From NCBI RefSeq assembly GCF_016722965.1, contig NZ_JAEQNB010000006.1, positions 62,001 to 126,000 of the forward strand: 64,000 bases of DNA. Direction: 5' to 3'. The position numbers and the translations under genes were made by a program. Positions within the stretch are counted from its first letter, which is position 1; every line of letters starts with the position of its first letter. Positions 31,296 through 39,599 of the stretch are shown here, piece by piece. The DNA is from Tumebacillus amylolyticus. GTDB lineage: Bacteria > Bacillota > Bacilli > Tumebacillales > Tumebacillaceae. Under the pieces are notes generated by a model. The model was given only the letters and a program-made list of their open reading frames with translations. It had not been told where the DNA came from and made no database searches.

Positions 31296-32096
31296 ATGAT
31301 GCGACAGATCACTTGGGCAATTTGCTTGTTCCTGTTGGTTGTGAGTCTCGCGGCTCCGCGTGCGGGAGCGGAAACGGCATTGGTACACCCGATTACGCTC
31401 TACCAAGAGGGAGTCAAAGTCGAGAACCTGATTCGAAGCGGCGAAAACCAATCGGCCGTGATCCCGGCGCTCGATTCGCTGTCTGACATGTACACCCGTC
31501 TCGACCCCAGCGACATCTCGCAAAAAGTCGAAGGCATCCAAGCGGTCACGAACGAACTCATCGCGCTGAAAATGATGTACGCCGCGGTCAAAGGGCCGGA
31601 GCAAGCGGTGGCGGAGTATCGCATCCACCGCATCGTGGTCGCGTTCGACTCCTTGGCGTACCCGAATTCGCCGACGTGGTTGCCGGTCGCCCGCTCGATG
31701 GAGAACAACCTCGACAAAATGATCGAGAGCGTGGCGAAGGGGGACGTCAAGCTGGCGAAATCGACGTTCCAGAAGTTTCGCAATGAGCGTGACCAGATCT
31801 CGCTGGCGCTCGCTCTGCACGGCAATCCGTCTGAGTTGAACGTCCAACAATCCGCGTTCCGCTTCATCGAAGGCCAACTGCAAGGAGAGACCATCTCCGA
31901 CAAGCAGGGCGTGCTGGATGCGCTCGGTCACTACAAGGGCTCGCTTGGCAAGTTGACCTCCGAGATCAAAGTCGGCGGCGACACACGGCTGTGGCCGGTC
32001 TTCCATATGACGGTCGGCCCCGGCACGTACGGCACCGTCTGCGGGGCAACGCTCTGCTTCGCCGGTTGGCGTGTGTGGAGAAAAAAGAAAAACTAG
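31296..32096 (+). CDS. ypjB: sporulation protein YpjB
   Basis: A 266-aa membrane-anchored protein: an N-terminal signal/anchor (3-25), a helical extracytoplasmic domain and a C-terminal hydrophobic segment (about 240-258) with basic end RVWRKKKN. Position after ypjA matches B. subtilis ypjB, a mother-cell sporulation gene. The ribosome binding site lies in a terminator hairpin that ends just before ATG, so its expression may depend on read-through or on a later promoter. Confidence 0.83.
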   Translation: MMRQITWAICLFLLVVSLAAPRAGAETALVHPITLYQEGVKVENLIRSGENQSAVIPALDSLSDMYTRLDPSDISQKVEGIQAVTNELIALKMMYAAVKGPEQAVAEYRIHRIVVAFDSLAYPNSPTWLPVARSMENNLDKMIESVAKGDVKLAKSTFQKFRNERDQISLALALHGNPSELNVQQSAFRFIEGQLQGETISDKQGVLDALGHYKGSLGKLTSEIKVGGDTRLWPVFHMTVGPGTYGTVCGATLCFAGWRVWRKKKN

Positions 32097-32121
32097 GATA
32101 CCCGACGGGCTCCTAGTTTTT
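32091..32121. terminator. terminator between converging genes
   Basis: The stem AACTAGGA/TCCTAGTT with T5 overlaps the stops of ypjB and the minus-strand YitT-like gene. Confidence 0.75.
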
Positions 32122-33015
32122 CGCTTTTTCGAGTTGAGGCTTGGGTTTCGCCGGTTTCTTCAAGGGGTTGAACCCTTCGCCGAGCACGTCGTGAACTTCG
32201 TTGACGACGAGGAACGCCAGCGGGTCGATGTCGCGGCAAATCTCTTGCACACGAGAAATCTCATCGCGGGAGACGACGACGTAGAGCACTTGCTTGTCAC
32301 GGCCCGTGTAGCCGCCGACGCCGTGCAGAAGCGTCGTGCCGCGCTCCAGCTCCGATTGAATCTGGGTGGCGATCTCCTGCGTCTCGTCGGAGATGATGAA
32401 CATCGCCCGCGAGTTCGAGACGCCCTCGTTGACCACGTCGATGACGCGGGCTGCCACGAACAGAGCGACCAGCGAGTACATTGCAGCGTCCTTGCCGACG
32501 ATGAACGCGGTGGACGTGATGACGATCACGTCGATGGCAAACATCGTGCGGCCCATGCTCCACCCCAGCGTCTGGTTGACCAACCGTGCGATGATGTCTG
32601 CACCGCCGGTTGTGCCGCCAAAGCGGAAGATGATGCCGAGGCCGATCCCGGAGAACACGCCGCCGTAGAGAGCGGCCAGCAGCTTGTCTTGCACGCCCAT
32701 GTGGAACAGGTCGACTGTGAATTCGGACATCACCGACACGCCGACGACCCCGATGATCGTCTTGAAGATGAACACGCGGCCGAAGCGGTACCAGCCGATG
32801 AACAGCAACGGGATGTTCAGCACGATGAACGACAGGGAAAGCGGGATGTTGTACAGGTAGATCCCCAGCAGGGAGATGCCGACGAACCCGCCCTCTGCGA
32901 GTCGGTTGGCGATGATGAAGTTGTTCAAGCCAAACGTAAACAGAAAACAACCGGCGAGGATGCCGATGACAGAGATGATGGCTCTTTGGGTGCGGTTGTC
33001 GCGTTGTAGAAGCAT
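32113..33015 (-). CDS. ypjC: YitT/YpjC family membrane protein
   Basis: A 300-aa protein of the YitT family: five to six membrane helices in residues 10-200 and a C-terminal cytoplasmic DUF2179 domain (about 215-290; TLLHGVGGYTGRDKQVLYVVVSR). The family is of unknown transport or regulatory role. B. subtilis has ypjC after ypjB, but in the same direction; here it is inverted. It starts at ATG 33015 and ends at the terminator shared with ypjB. The symbol is given on family plus position. Confidence 0.75.
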   Translation of the reverse strand: MLLQRDNRTQRAIISVIGILAGCFLFTFGLNNFIIANRLAEGGFVGISLLGIYLYNIPLSLSFIVLNIPLLFIGWYRFGRVFIFKTIIGVVGVSVMSEFTVDLFHMGVQDKLLAALYGGVFSGIGLGIIFRFGGTTGGADIIARLVNQTLGWSMGRTMFAIDVIVITSTAFIVGKDAAMYSLVALFVAARVIDVVNEGVSNSRAMFIISDETQEIATQIQSELERGTTLLHGVGGYTGRDKQVLYVVVSRDEISRVQEICRDIDPLAFLVVNEVHDVLGEGFNPLKKPAKPKPQLEKAKN

Positions 33016-33098
33016 AGGTCGTTCCCTTCTATGTTTTACCTGTAGTGTACCTTAGAATTTTCGACAAATGCAAGGGGGAGAGGGGTGAACCCTTTTTG

Positions 33099-34061
33099 AT
33101 GAGCGGAAAAGGGAGTTTGGCGCGCCGGGTGCAGTTGACCGGCGCGGTGCTGTTGTGCGGGGGCTACCTGCAAGATGTGCTGATGACACTCCAATCGCTC
33201 TCGATTCGCCGCGATGCCCAAGGCACGTGGCAGATCCTCTCCGATCCGTCCAGCGTCTCCCGCTATTGGTCGCTGCTTTCGTTTTTTCTCGTGCTGGCGG
33301 GTTTGATGACGTTTGCCGTCGGATACCTCGTCAGGCGGTTCGGGCGGCAAACGGCCGCGATCGTTGAAAGCAGCCGCCTCGGGTGGCGGCATCTCTGCCT
33401 GGCGATCGGCTGGGTGGGGTTGTTGTTTTTCGGCGGGATGTACGCGTATTACTTCGGTCTGTTCACGCTGGTGCCGTCCGGATGGCGGCACAATGCAGGT
33501 CTTGCGTCACTTGGCAGCGTGTCGATGCAAATCGCGGCGATTGTGATCGTTCCGTACTACTACCGCCGCCATCTGCACGAGATCGGGTTGAAGCGTCCGG
33601 TGTTGTCTTGGCGGATTGCGGGTTATGTGGGGATGTTTTTTCTCACGTTGTATGCCATTTCGCTCGTGACCGGGTCGCTTGGTTCGTGGTTTGGCATCAA
33701 CACCGATTCGTATCGGGAACAGCGCATCTCAAGCGAACTGAACAACGCATGGGGGCAAGGGGTGCTCTTGGTCAAACTGCTGCCGATGCTGGCGACGTCG
33801 ATCATCGCGCCGGTGGGGGAGGAGTTGTTGTTCCGCGGGGTCCTGCAATCGACGGTGACGGTGAAGTGGGGCAACATGGCGGGGATTTTCATCTCGGCAC
33901 TGCTGTTTGCGCTGGTTCATGCAGATGTGGTGTTGTTTCTCCCGATCTTCGCGATGGGGTTGCTGTTCGGGGTGCTGAGACGGGTTTCGGGTTCTCTCTG
34001 GGCTCCGATCTGGTTGCATGCGCTGAACAATTTTTATGCAAGCCTGATGGACCTGCTTTGA
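33099..34061 (+). CDS. CPBP family intramembrane metalloprotease
   Basis: A 320-aa membrane protein with about eight helices. The CPBP (CAAX protease/bacteriocin-processing) motifs are seen: GEELLFRGVL (motif 1, Glu-Glu with Arg) and FALVHADVVLF (motif 2, His), followed by a third helix with LHALNNF (His, Asn). These form the metal site. Substrates are unknown; some members process peptides or give bacteriocin immunity. ATG 33099 has GGGGGAGAGGGG 13 bases upstream, a long spacing. Confidence 0.85.
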   Translation: MSGKGSLARRVQLTGAVLLCGGYLQDVLMTLQSLSIRRDAQGTWQILSDPSSVSRYWSLLSFFLVLAGLMTFAVGYLVRRFGRQTAAIVESSRLGWRHLCLAIGWVGLLFFGGMYAYYFGLFTLVPSGWRHNAGLASLGSVSMQIAAIVIVPYYYRRHLHEIGLKRPVLSWRIAGYVGMFFLTLYAISLVTGSLGSWFGINTDSYREQRISSELNNAWGQGVLLVKLLPMLATSIIAPVGEELLFRGVLQSTVTVKWGNMAGIFISALLFALVHADVVLFLPIFAMGLLFGVLRRVSGSLWAPIWLHALNNFYASLMDLL

Positions 34062-34071
34062 GAGCAAAAAG

Positions 34072-34106
34072 AAGACCTTCGCCGCCGAGGCCGAAGGTCT
34101 TTTTTG
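34072..34106. terminator. bidirectional terminator
   Basis: The stem AGACCTTCG/CGAAGGTCT with A and T tracts lies between the CPBP gene and the converging DedA gene. Confidence 0.85.
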
Positions 34107-34112
34107 ATTGGC

Positions 34113-34727
34113 TTACTTTTGGGGTGGCAGCTTGCTTTTGCGCTTGCGCCACCGGTAGAGGACGTAGATCACACCGCCGACGACCGCGAGCACCACGACC
34201 CAGAGCACGAAGTTGTGCGTCATCTCCGAGACTTTGGTCCAGTGAACCCCGAGTGTCTTGCCAAGCGTGATGAACGTGAACGTCCAGATAAAAGCGCCCA
34301 AGTACGCAAACAGCGCAAAGGGCGGGTAGCTCATCCGGCTGAGCCCGGCTGCGAACGCCGTCACGTGACGGATGCCGGGGATGAAATAGCCGACCATCAG
34401 CACGATTTTGCCGAAGCGGGCGTACCAGGAGTTGACGGTCCCGAGCCGCGCTTCGGTGACGCCGAGTCGGCGGCCGTACTTCTCCACCAAGGGGGAGCCG
34501 AACCGCCGCCCCATGAGGTACGAGATCGAAATCCCGGACACGCTGCCGGCCAGAGCGGTCAAGAGCGTGATCCAGTAGTTCAGCACCGACTGGGAAACGA
34601 GATAGCCGCAATAGGTCATGAGGATTTCATCCGGTATCGGAAGTCCGACAATGCCGAGTACGAGCGAGATGAAGAGTCCGTAGTATCCGTAGTTCGTTAC
34701 AAAGTCTAAGACCGCGTCCTTTACCAT
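34113..34727 (-). CDS. DedA family membrane protein
   Basis: A 204-aa DedA/SNARE-associated (VTT) domain protein with about five helices. Seen: the family motif LVLGIVGLPIPDEILM (Glu near helix 1) and the central FxPGIRHVTAFAAG loop. DedA proteins are phospholipid (for example undecaprenyl-phosphate) scramblases/transporters and affect membrane homeostasis. The start is ATG 34727. The gene two places upstream on the other strand is uppP, which also acts on the undecaprenyl carrier, a possible functional link. Confidence 0.88.
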   Translation of the reverse strand: MVKDAVLDFVTNYGYYGLFISLVLGIVGLPIPDEILMTYCGYLVSQSVLNYWITLLTALAGSVSGISISYLMGRRFGSPLVEKYGRRLGVTEARLGTVNSWYARFGKIVLMVGYFIPGIRHVTAFAAGLSRMSYPPFALFAYLGAFIWTFTFITLGKTLGVHWTKVSEMTHNFVLWVVVLAVVGGVIYVLYRWRKRKSKLPPQK

Positions 34728-34786
34728 CCAATCCCCCTCAAACCCAAGCCATGCACAAATAGGATATCATATCCAGTTCGCCAGAG

Positions 34787-35836
34787 CTAGTTTTTCAACT
34801 TTGCGCGCGGCCAGAGCAAGACGAGCAACAGCAGGAAGCTCAAGTTGCCGAAGACCGGGTAGAGGTATTGCACGATGTTGGAGAAGCCCACTTGCGCTAC
34901 GAAAAACGCCGCTGTCAAGATCAGCACCGTAATCAGGTACCCTTGTACCGGACGTCGTGGAGACGCCAACTGCGAGCCGAGACCGTAGACGTTGGCGATC
35001 AGGGTGGAGTAGATTTCGCCAAACAGCGCGACGGTGAACAAAGCTTTCATCAGCGGGTTGAACGTCGAGGACAGGAAGCCCATCGGCACTTCAAACTCCA
35101 AGATGCCCGGCATCCGTGTGGACATCGCGTATTGGGCGCCAAGCAGCATCACCCCGAGGCCGATCGAGCCGAGCAGTCCGCCGAGTTTCAGCGCTCGTGT
35201 GCTCTTGATCTCGCCGCCCAGCGGGACGAGGACGGACACGGCAAGTCCGAGGTTGAGCGCGGCGTAGGAGATGCCGGAGGTGATCCAGCGCCAAGGCTCC
35301 ACGTCTTTGATTGCATGCAGGTTCGGCAGATGGTCGGTTTGGAGGAAGCTCTTGGTGAAGATCGTCAGCACCACGACGAGCATGATCGGGACGATGATCG
35401 TGTTGGCGATCATGATGCCTTTCATCCCGCGCAGAATCGTGAGGAACGTCAGCACCATCGTCACGAGTACGCCGATTTGGAAGGAGATCTTCAACTGCTC
35501 TTCAAACAGCGCCCCGACGCCCGCCAGCATCGCGACCGTGACGAAAAACAACATCAACATCATAAACGTGTCAATCGCTCCGGCGATTTTGGGCCCGAAC
35601 AAGTAGGCGGTGAGTTCGCGATAGGAACCCGCTTCGAGCTTGCGCCCGAGCAGGAGAATTTTGATGCCGACCCACCCGAACATGAACGTCGCGAGGAGAA
35701 TCCCCGCATACGCATACGGCCCCAGCAGAGTGAAAAATTGCAGAATTTCTTGCCCGGAGGCAAACCCGGCGCCGACCACCGTACCGATGTAGGTGAAGGC
35801 GATCTGCAACGACAAGCGCAATTCGGTTCGTGACAT
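34787..35836 (-). CDS. YkvI-like membrane transporter
   Basis: A 349-aa protein with 10-11 membrane segments. The first segment, IGTVVGAGFASGQEILQFF, is the family hallmark (glycine-rich unwound helix of LeuT-fold carriers), found in YkvI-type proteins. Likely substrate: amino acids or other small ions, not known. ATG 35836 is chosen because GGGAGGG lies 7 bases upstream; a nearer ATG touches that site. It is divergent from uppP with about 130 bases between. Confidence 0.82.
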   Translation of the reverse strand: MSRTELRLSLQIAFTYIGTVVGAGFASGQEILQFFTLLGPYAYAGILLATFMFGWVGIKILLLGRKLEAGSYRELTAYLFGPKIAGAIDTFMMLMLFFVTVAMLAGVGALFEEQLKISFQIGVLVTMVLTFLTILRGMKGIMIANTIIVPIMLVVVLTIFTKSFLQTDHLPNLHAIKDVEPWRWITSGISYAALNLGLAVSVLVPLGGEIKSTRALKLGGLLGSIGLGVMLLGAQYAMSTRMPGILEFEVPMGFLSSTFNPLMKALFTVALFGEIYSTLIANVYGLGSQLASPRRPVQGYLITVLILTAAFFVAQVGFSNIVQYLYPVFGNLSFLLLLVLLWPRAKLKN

Positions 35837-35965
35837 AGCCATTCCCTCCCTCAGATGAACCATATGAAAGAGACAGGCCAAACATGTCCGAAAACGCGGT
35901 ACTATTCGAAAGGTTGCGAGACGTATACTCCTAGCGATGGCATGTACATGGAGGAGGGGTTGCAG

Positions 35966-36763
35966 ATGTCTCTGCTTGAGGCGATTTTTCTCGGGGTCGT
36001 ACAAGGGTTGACCGAATTTTTACCGATTTCAAGTTCCGGGCACTTGGTGCTGTTCCAGCGCTTGTTCGGGTTGGAGGAAGGGGCGCTGACGTTCGACGTG
36101 CTGCTGCATTTCGGGACGCTCATCGCCGTGTTCGCGGTGTATTGGCGCGATATCGTGGAGATTGTGAAGAACCCGTTTGGGAAAATGGCCCGTCTGATTT
36201 TGGTGGGGGCGATTCCGACGGCGGCGATTGGGCTTTTGTTCAAGGACTTATTCGATGAGTTGTTCGCTTCAGGAGCGACGCTGGGAGCGGAGTTTGTGAT
36301 TACCGGCGTCATTATATGGTGGGCAGATTCGGCACGGCGGGGGAGCAAGGGCGTGCGCGAGATGGGCTATGGCGATGCGATGCTGATCGGGACGTTGCAA
36401 GGGGCTGCGATTCTGCCGGCGATTTCCCGCTCCGGGCTCACGATCATGGGGGCGTTGTTCCGCGGGCTGGATCGTGAGTTTGCGGCGAAGTATTCGTTTC
36501 TGGTGTCGATCCCGGTCATCCTCGGCGCGAATCTGATGGAGATCAAGGACATCGTGACGGGAGAAGTCGCAAATGCAGGGACGTTCGGGATGAACGAGCT
36601 CCTCGGGACGTTGGCTGCGGCCGTTGCGGGGTACTTTGCGATCAAGTACATGATTCGTTTGATTGTGAAAAAAGGCATGCGCATGTTCGCGTGGTATGTG
36701 TGGGTGCTTGGTGGGTTGATTCTGTTTGATCAGATTGTGACGAAGGTGTACTTCCATTTTTAG
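35966..36763 (+). CDS. uppP: undecaprenyl-diphosphatase
   Basis: 265 aa, the BacA/UppP type. It dephosphorylates undecaprenyl diphosphate to recycle the cell-wall lipid carrier, and confers bacitracin resistance. Seen: GLTEFLPISSSGHLVL near the N-terminus with the catalytic Glu and Ser, and the mid-protein ISRSGLTIMGA motif, plus about eight helices. The start is ATG 35966 behind GGAGGAGGGG. Expression could rise under cell-envelope stress, but no such site is visible. Confidence 0.93.
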   Translation: MSLLEAIFLGVVQGLTEFLPISSSGHLVLFQRLFGLEEGALTFDVLLHFGTLIAVFAVYWRDIVEIVKNPFGKMARLILVGAIPTAAIGLLFKDLFDELFASGATLGAEFVITGVIIWWADSARRGSKGVREMGYGDAMLIGTLQGAAILPAISRSGLTIMGALFRGLDREFAAKYSFLVSIPVILGANLMEIKDIVTGEVANAGTFGMNELLGTLAAAVAGYFAIKYMIRLIVKKGMRMFAWYVWVLGGLILFDQIVTKVYFHF

Positions 36764-36813
36764 GACAGCATGATAACATAGAGGAAACACCTACGAAATG
36801 GAGTCGATCTAGG

Positions 36814-37248
36814 TTGGAGAACATCACGAAAATGAAAGTGGCAAAGCCGATTGGCGAAGTGTTTGAAGCGATTGTAGACCCTGTGAAGATGTCCAATTAT
36901 TGGTTCTCGTCCGGTTCCGGGAGATTGGAGCCGGGCAAGACGATCACTTGGAGATATGAGGAATACAACGCACAAGTGGAGATTCAAGTCGTCGAAGTCG
37001 AGGAAAGCAAGAAAATTGTGTTCCAATGGGGTGCAAACGGGGAAGGAAATGTGGTCACGATTTCCCTGCACGAACTGGACCCCACGACTACAGTTATCGA
37101 GGTGCAAGAAGCCGGCTTCGATGAAAACGACCCTGCGTTGATCCACCATTTGTTGGATAACAAAGAAGGTTGGGTCTACATGCTCACCTGTTTGAAAGGG
37201 TATGTGGAGTTTGGCGTTTCGAAATTACGCGCAGGACTCGTGAAGTGA
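36814..37248 (+). CDS. SRPBCC (AHSA1-like) domain protein
   Basis: A 144-aa single-domain protein of the START/Bet v1-like fold. Seen: ITKMKVAKPIGEVFEAIVDPVKMSNYWF at the start, the strand VVTISLHELDPTTTVIEVQEAGF, and a C-terminal helix GWVYMLTCLKGYVEFG. The family binds hydrophobic ligands or activates Hsp90-type partners; the ligand is unknown. The start is TTG 36814 with GGAG upstream. A terminator follows, shared with converging ylbJ. Confidence 0.88.
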   Translation: MENITKMKVAKPIGEVFEAIVDPVKMSNYWFSSGSGRLEPGKTITWRYEEYNAQVEIQVVEVEESKKIVFQWGANGEGNVVTISLHELDPTTTVIEVQEAGFDENDPALIHHLLDNKEGWVYMLTCLKGYVEFGVSKLRAGLVK

Positions 37249-37249
37249 A

Positions 37250-37287
37250 AAAAAGCCCCGGTTCTCATCAGAACCGAGGCTTTTTCT
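37250..37287. terminator. bidirectional terminator
   Basis: The stem AAGCCcCGGTTCT with its near-complement, between the converging SRPBCC and ylbJ genes. Confidence 0.8.
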
Positions 37288-38536
37288 TCGCCTTCCAAGC
37301 AACCAGTCTCACGGATCGGAAAAAGTGGACGGCCAGCGAGATAAAAATAACCCCGCCAAACAGCAAGAACCAATTTTTCAAAAGCACAGCCGCCAACCCC
37401 CAATGCTGTCCCGAACTTGCTGCCGTATTCAACACCGGCATCAAGTTCGCCATCGCAGGAGCGGCTTGTTGGCCCCAGCCCATGTTCCAGAAAAGAAGTG
37501 CGAGTATAGCGGCGAACACGGCGTGGAGGATGCGGGAGACCATGTACGGCCCCATCCGGAGGTCGGTGCCGACGAGCAGGGACGCCACCTGTGCGTGGAC
37601 GGAGAGCCCCGCCCAGCCGACGAGGAACGACACGAGGATGACTTTCGCAAGCAGCGGTGCATGTACGGCGGCCGTCTGTGCCGTGCCGAGATCGACTTCA
37701 AACAATCCGGAGAGGAACGGCTGCACAAGCGATGCGTCGAAACCGAGCACCGAGAACAGCCCTTGCAACGGCACTCCAAGCAGGGCGATCACCCCGACGT
37801 TGGTCAGCAGTTTGAGCAGAACGGCAAAAAACATGATAAACCCAAGAATCATCAACGATGTCTTGATCGAGTCATTCACCGCATCCCCCAGCAACTTGCC
37901 GAGTGGACGGTTATCCTTCTGTCGAGCCCGCACCATCTCGCGGTACGCTCTGCGCAAGATGTTCACGTTCTCTCGCTCAGCGCGGGGGAAGTCTCTCTCT
38001 TCCTTGACCCCGTGGTACTTGAACAGCATCCCAACCAGCAGGGCCGCTCCATAATGAGCCAACGCAATCAAAAACCCCAATTGCGGCGAATGGAACATCC
38101 CCACTGCAATCGCTCCGATCAAAAAAAGTGGATCTGCGGCATTGGAGACCGCGAGCAGACGCTCTCCCTCAACCCGAGAGACCAGCTTGTTTTTTCGAAA
38201 CTTGCCCGTCACCACCGCGTTCATCGGGTAGCCCGCCGCCACGCCAAGCGAGAGCGAGAACGCACCCACGCCCGGCACCCCGAACAACAGGCGCATCAAG
38301 GGCTCAAGCAAAACCCCGACCCCATGCACAACGCCCATTCCCAGCAGCAACTCCGCGAGAATCAGAAACGGCAACAGCGAAGGAAACACCGCTTCCCAGA
38401 ACAATTTCATCCCCGACAGCCCGGCTCGATATCCCTCTTCCGGATAGAGAACCAAGGCCACCGTCAAACAGACCACCACCAGAGCGAGAAGCGTTGTCGA
38501 ATATTTCTTGGCCGCACGCTTGGGTACCATGGACAC
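37268..38536 (-). CDS. ylbJ: sporulation integral membrane protein YlbJ
   Basis: A 422-aa membrane protein with about eleven helices and two nucleoside-recognition (Gate) domains. In the first half PSLLPFLILAELLLGMGVVHG and GVAAGYPMNAVVTGKF are typical YlbJ blocks; the second half repeats the fold (VSFLVGWAGLSVHAQVASL). YlbJ is a SigE-dependent protein needed for spore envelope formation. The likely start is GTG at 38536, after an AAGGAGCTGAGG stretch. A SigE promoter could not be identified with confidence. Confidence 0.88.
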   Translation of the reverse strand: MSMVPKRAAKKYSTTLLALVVVCLTVALVLYPEEGYRAGLSGMKLFWEAVFPSLLPFLILAELLLGMGVVHGVGVLLEPLMRLLFGVPGVGAFSLSLGVAAGYPMNAVVTGKFRKNKLVSRVEGERLLAVSNAADPLFLIGAIAVGMFHSPQLGFLIALAHYGAALLVGMLFKYHGVKEERDFPRAERENVNILRRAYREMVRARQKDNRPLGKLLGDAVNDSIKTSLMILGFIMFFAVLLKLLTNVGVIALLGVPLQGLFSVLGFDASLVQPFLSGLFEVDLGTAQTAAVHAPLLAKVILVSFLVGWAGLSVHAQVASLLVGTDLRMGPYMVSRILHAVFAAILALLFWNMGWGQQAAPAMANLMPVLNTAASSGQHWGLAAVLLKNWFLLFGGVIFISLAVHFFRSVRLVAWKAKKKPRF

Positions 38537-38620
38537 GAGTTGCCTCAGCTCCTTTTTTCAGACAAACTGCGGGAGACCCTTGTACCATGCTTATGGTGGC
38601 GGTTCTTGGGACATGACGAG

Positions 38621-38654
38621 AAAAAAAACCTGCCGACAACCCGGCAGGTTTTGT
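38621..38654 (-). terminator. terminator
   Basis: The stem AACCTGCCG/CGGCAGGTT with an A8/T8 tail in the minus direction, after the 74-aa gene. Confidence 0.8.
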
Positions 38655-38656
38655 TT

Positions 38657-38881
38657 TTAGCTGAAGACGAGTTGGTCTTTGAGAGTCTCGAATGCTTCTT
38701 TCAAAGCGACCGAGTCTGCGTATTGTTTCTCCACGTCGGTGAGAACGTTAAGAGAAGCGCCGACTGAGCGCAGGTTTTCCAGTACCACTCGGTTTTCTTC
38801 GATGCGTTGGTCGAGCAGGGCCGCGGTGCGGTCACCGTGTACCGTGACGATGCGTTGAAGGATTTCTTTTTTGCGTTCCAT
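38657..38881 (-). CDS. hypothetical helical protein
   Basis: A 74-aa, highly charged protein, almost all helix (RKKEILQRIVTVHGDRTAALLDQRIEENRVVLENLRSVG...). No signal peptide or membrane segment. A good AGGAGG precedes its ATG and a terminator follows, so it is a real single-gene unit. Coiled-coil pairing is likely. Function unknown. Confidence 0.75.
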   Translation of the reverse strand: MERKKEILQRIVTVHGDRTAALLDQRIEENRVVLENLRSVGASLNVLTDVEKQYADSVALKEAFETLKDQLVFS

Positions 38882-39011
38882 ACGAATCTATCCTCCTAAT
38901 CCTTGTCATTTTCTTAGATTGTGACAAAACAGGGCGTTTCATACTTGTAGCCATTACATTATAGACGATGGATGCAAGAATTGGTAGGGATTCCTCGTAT
39001 GGAATTCAAGG

Positions 39012-39087
39012 TTGACAAATTCAGACTGTTCGCATAATCTGGATTTACAAACCGATCTGGATTTCCAGAATGAACTGGAAGTTCCAG
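39012..39087 (+). promoter_or_regulatory. promoter with palindromic operators
   Basis: TTGACA (39012-39017) and CATAAT (39033-39038; 15-base spacer) are followed by TCTGGA-TT-TCCAGA (39056-39069) and CTGGAA-G-TTCCAG (39075-39087). A lone half-site ATCTGGATTT lies just after the -10. The palindromes sit between the promoter and the winged-helix gene, as expected for self-repression. Confidence 0.65.
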
Positions 39088-39106
39088 AATGGATGGAGGA
39101 ACGAAG

Positions 39107-39580
39107 ATGGAGAGAAAATCGATCCCCGTCACGCTGGAGCAATCCAAGCTGTTGGCGAGTGCGTTGCGGATGCAAATCATGAATTTGATCGCAGAGACGC
39201 CGCGCACGGCGAAGCAGGTGGCGGATTTATTGAAAAAGACGCCGGGCAACATTCATTATCACATGCAGCGGTTGTTTGACGCGGACCTCTTGGAGTTGGT
39301 GGACACCCGCACGGTGGGGGGCGTGGTGGAGAAGTATTACCGATCGCGGGGGACGCTTTTTGAAGCCCAGACGTTGGCGGAGGACGCGTTTCCGTACAGC
39401 GAGCAGGTGCTGGAAGACCGCAAGCGCGTCGCGGCCCGCCTCAAACTTTCCGATGGGGAAGCCAAGGAATTTCTGGCGGAGTTCCACCAACTGCTCAACA
39501 AATACGACATGCGCGACGTATCAGGCGACGAATACGTCATCAACATGTTCATCGGGCGACTCAAAGAAGACGAGGAGTAG
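39107..39580 (+). CDS. winged-helix transcriptional regulator (ArsR-like)
   Basis: A 157-aa regulator. An N-terminal winged helix (about 10-75: ALRMQIMNLIAETPRTAKQVADLLKKTPGNIHYHMQRL) is followed by a C-terminal helical part (about 90-157) that could bind a ligand or dimerise. It lies directly upstream of an MFS exporter, and two palindromes lie ahead of it, so it probably represses itself and the exporter until an exported compound binds. ATG 39107 is chosen because GGAGGA is 6 bases upstream. The stop is about 20 bases before the MFS start. Confidence 0.85.
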   Translation: MERKSIPVTLEQSKLLASALRMQIMNLIAETPRTAKQVADLLKKTPGNIHYHMQRLFDADLLELVDTRTVGGVVEKYYRSRGTLFEAQTLAEDAFPYSEQVLEDRKRVAARLKLSDGEAKEFLAEFHQLLNKYDMRDVSGDEYVINMFIGRLKEDEE

Positions 39581-39599
39581 GCGAAGGGGAGTGAGGGGT

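Noticed and set aside
32071-33009. A 312-aa plus-strand frame opposite the YitT-like gene
   Set aside because: Its composition (His/Asp/Glu-rich) is a shadow of a recognisable membrane protein with a DUF2179 domain.
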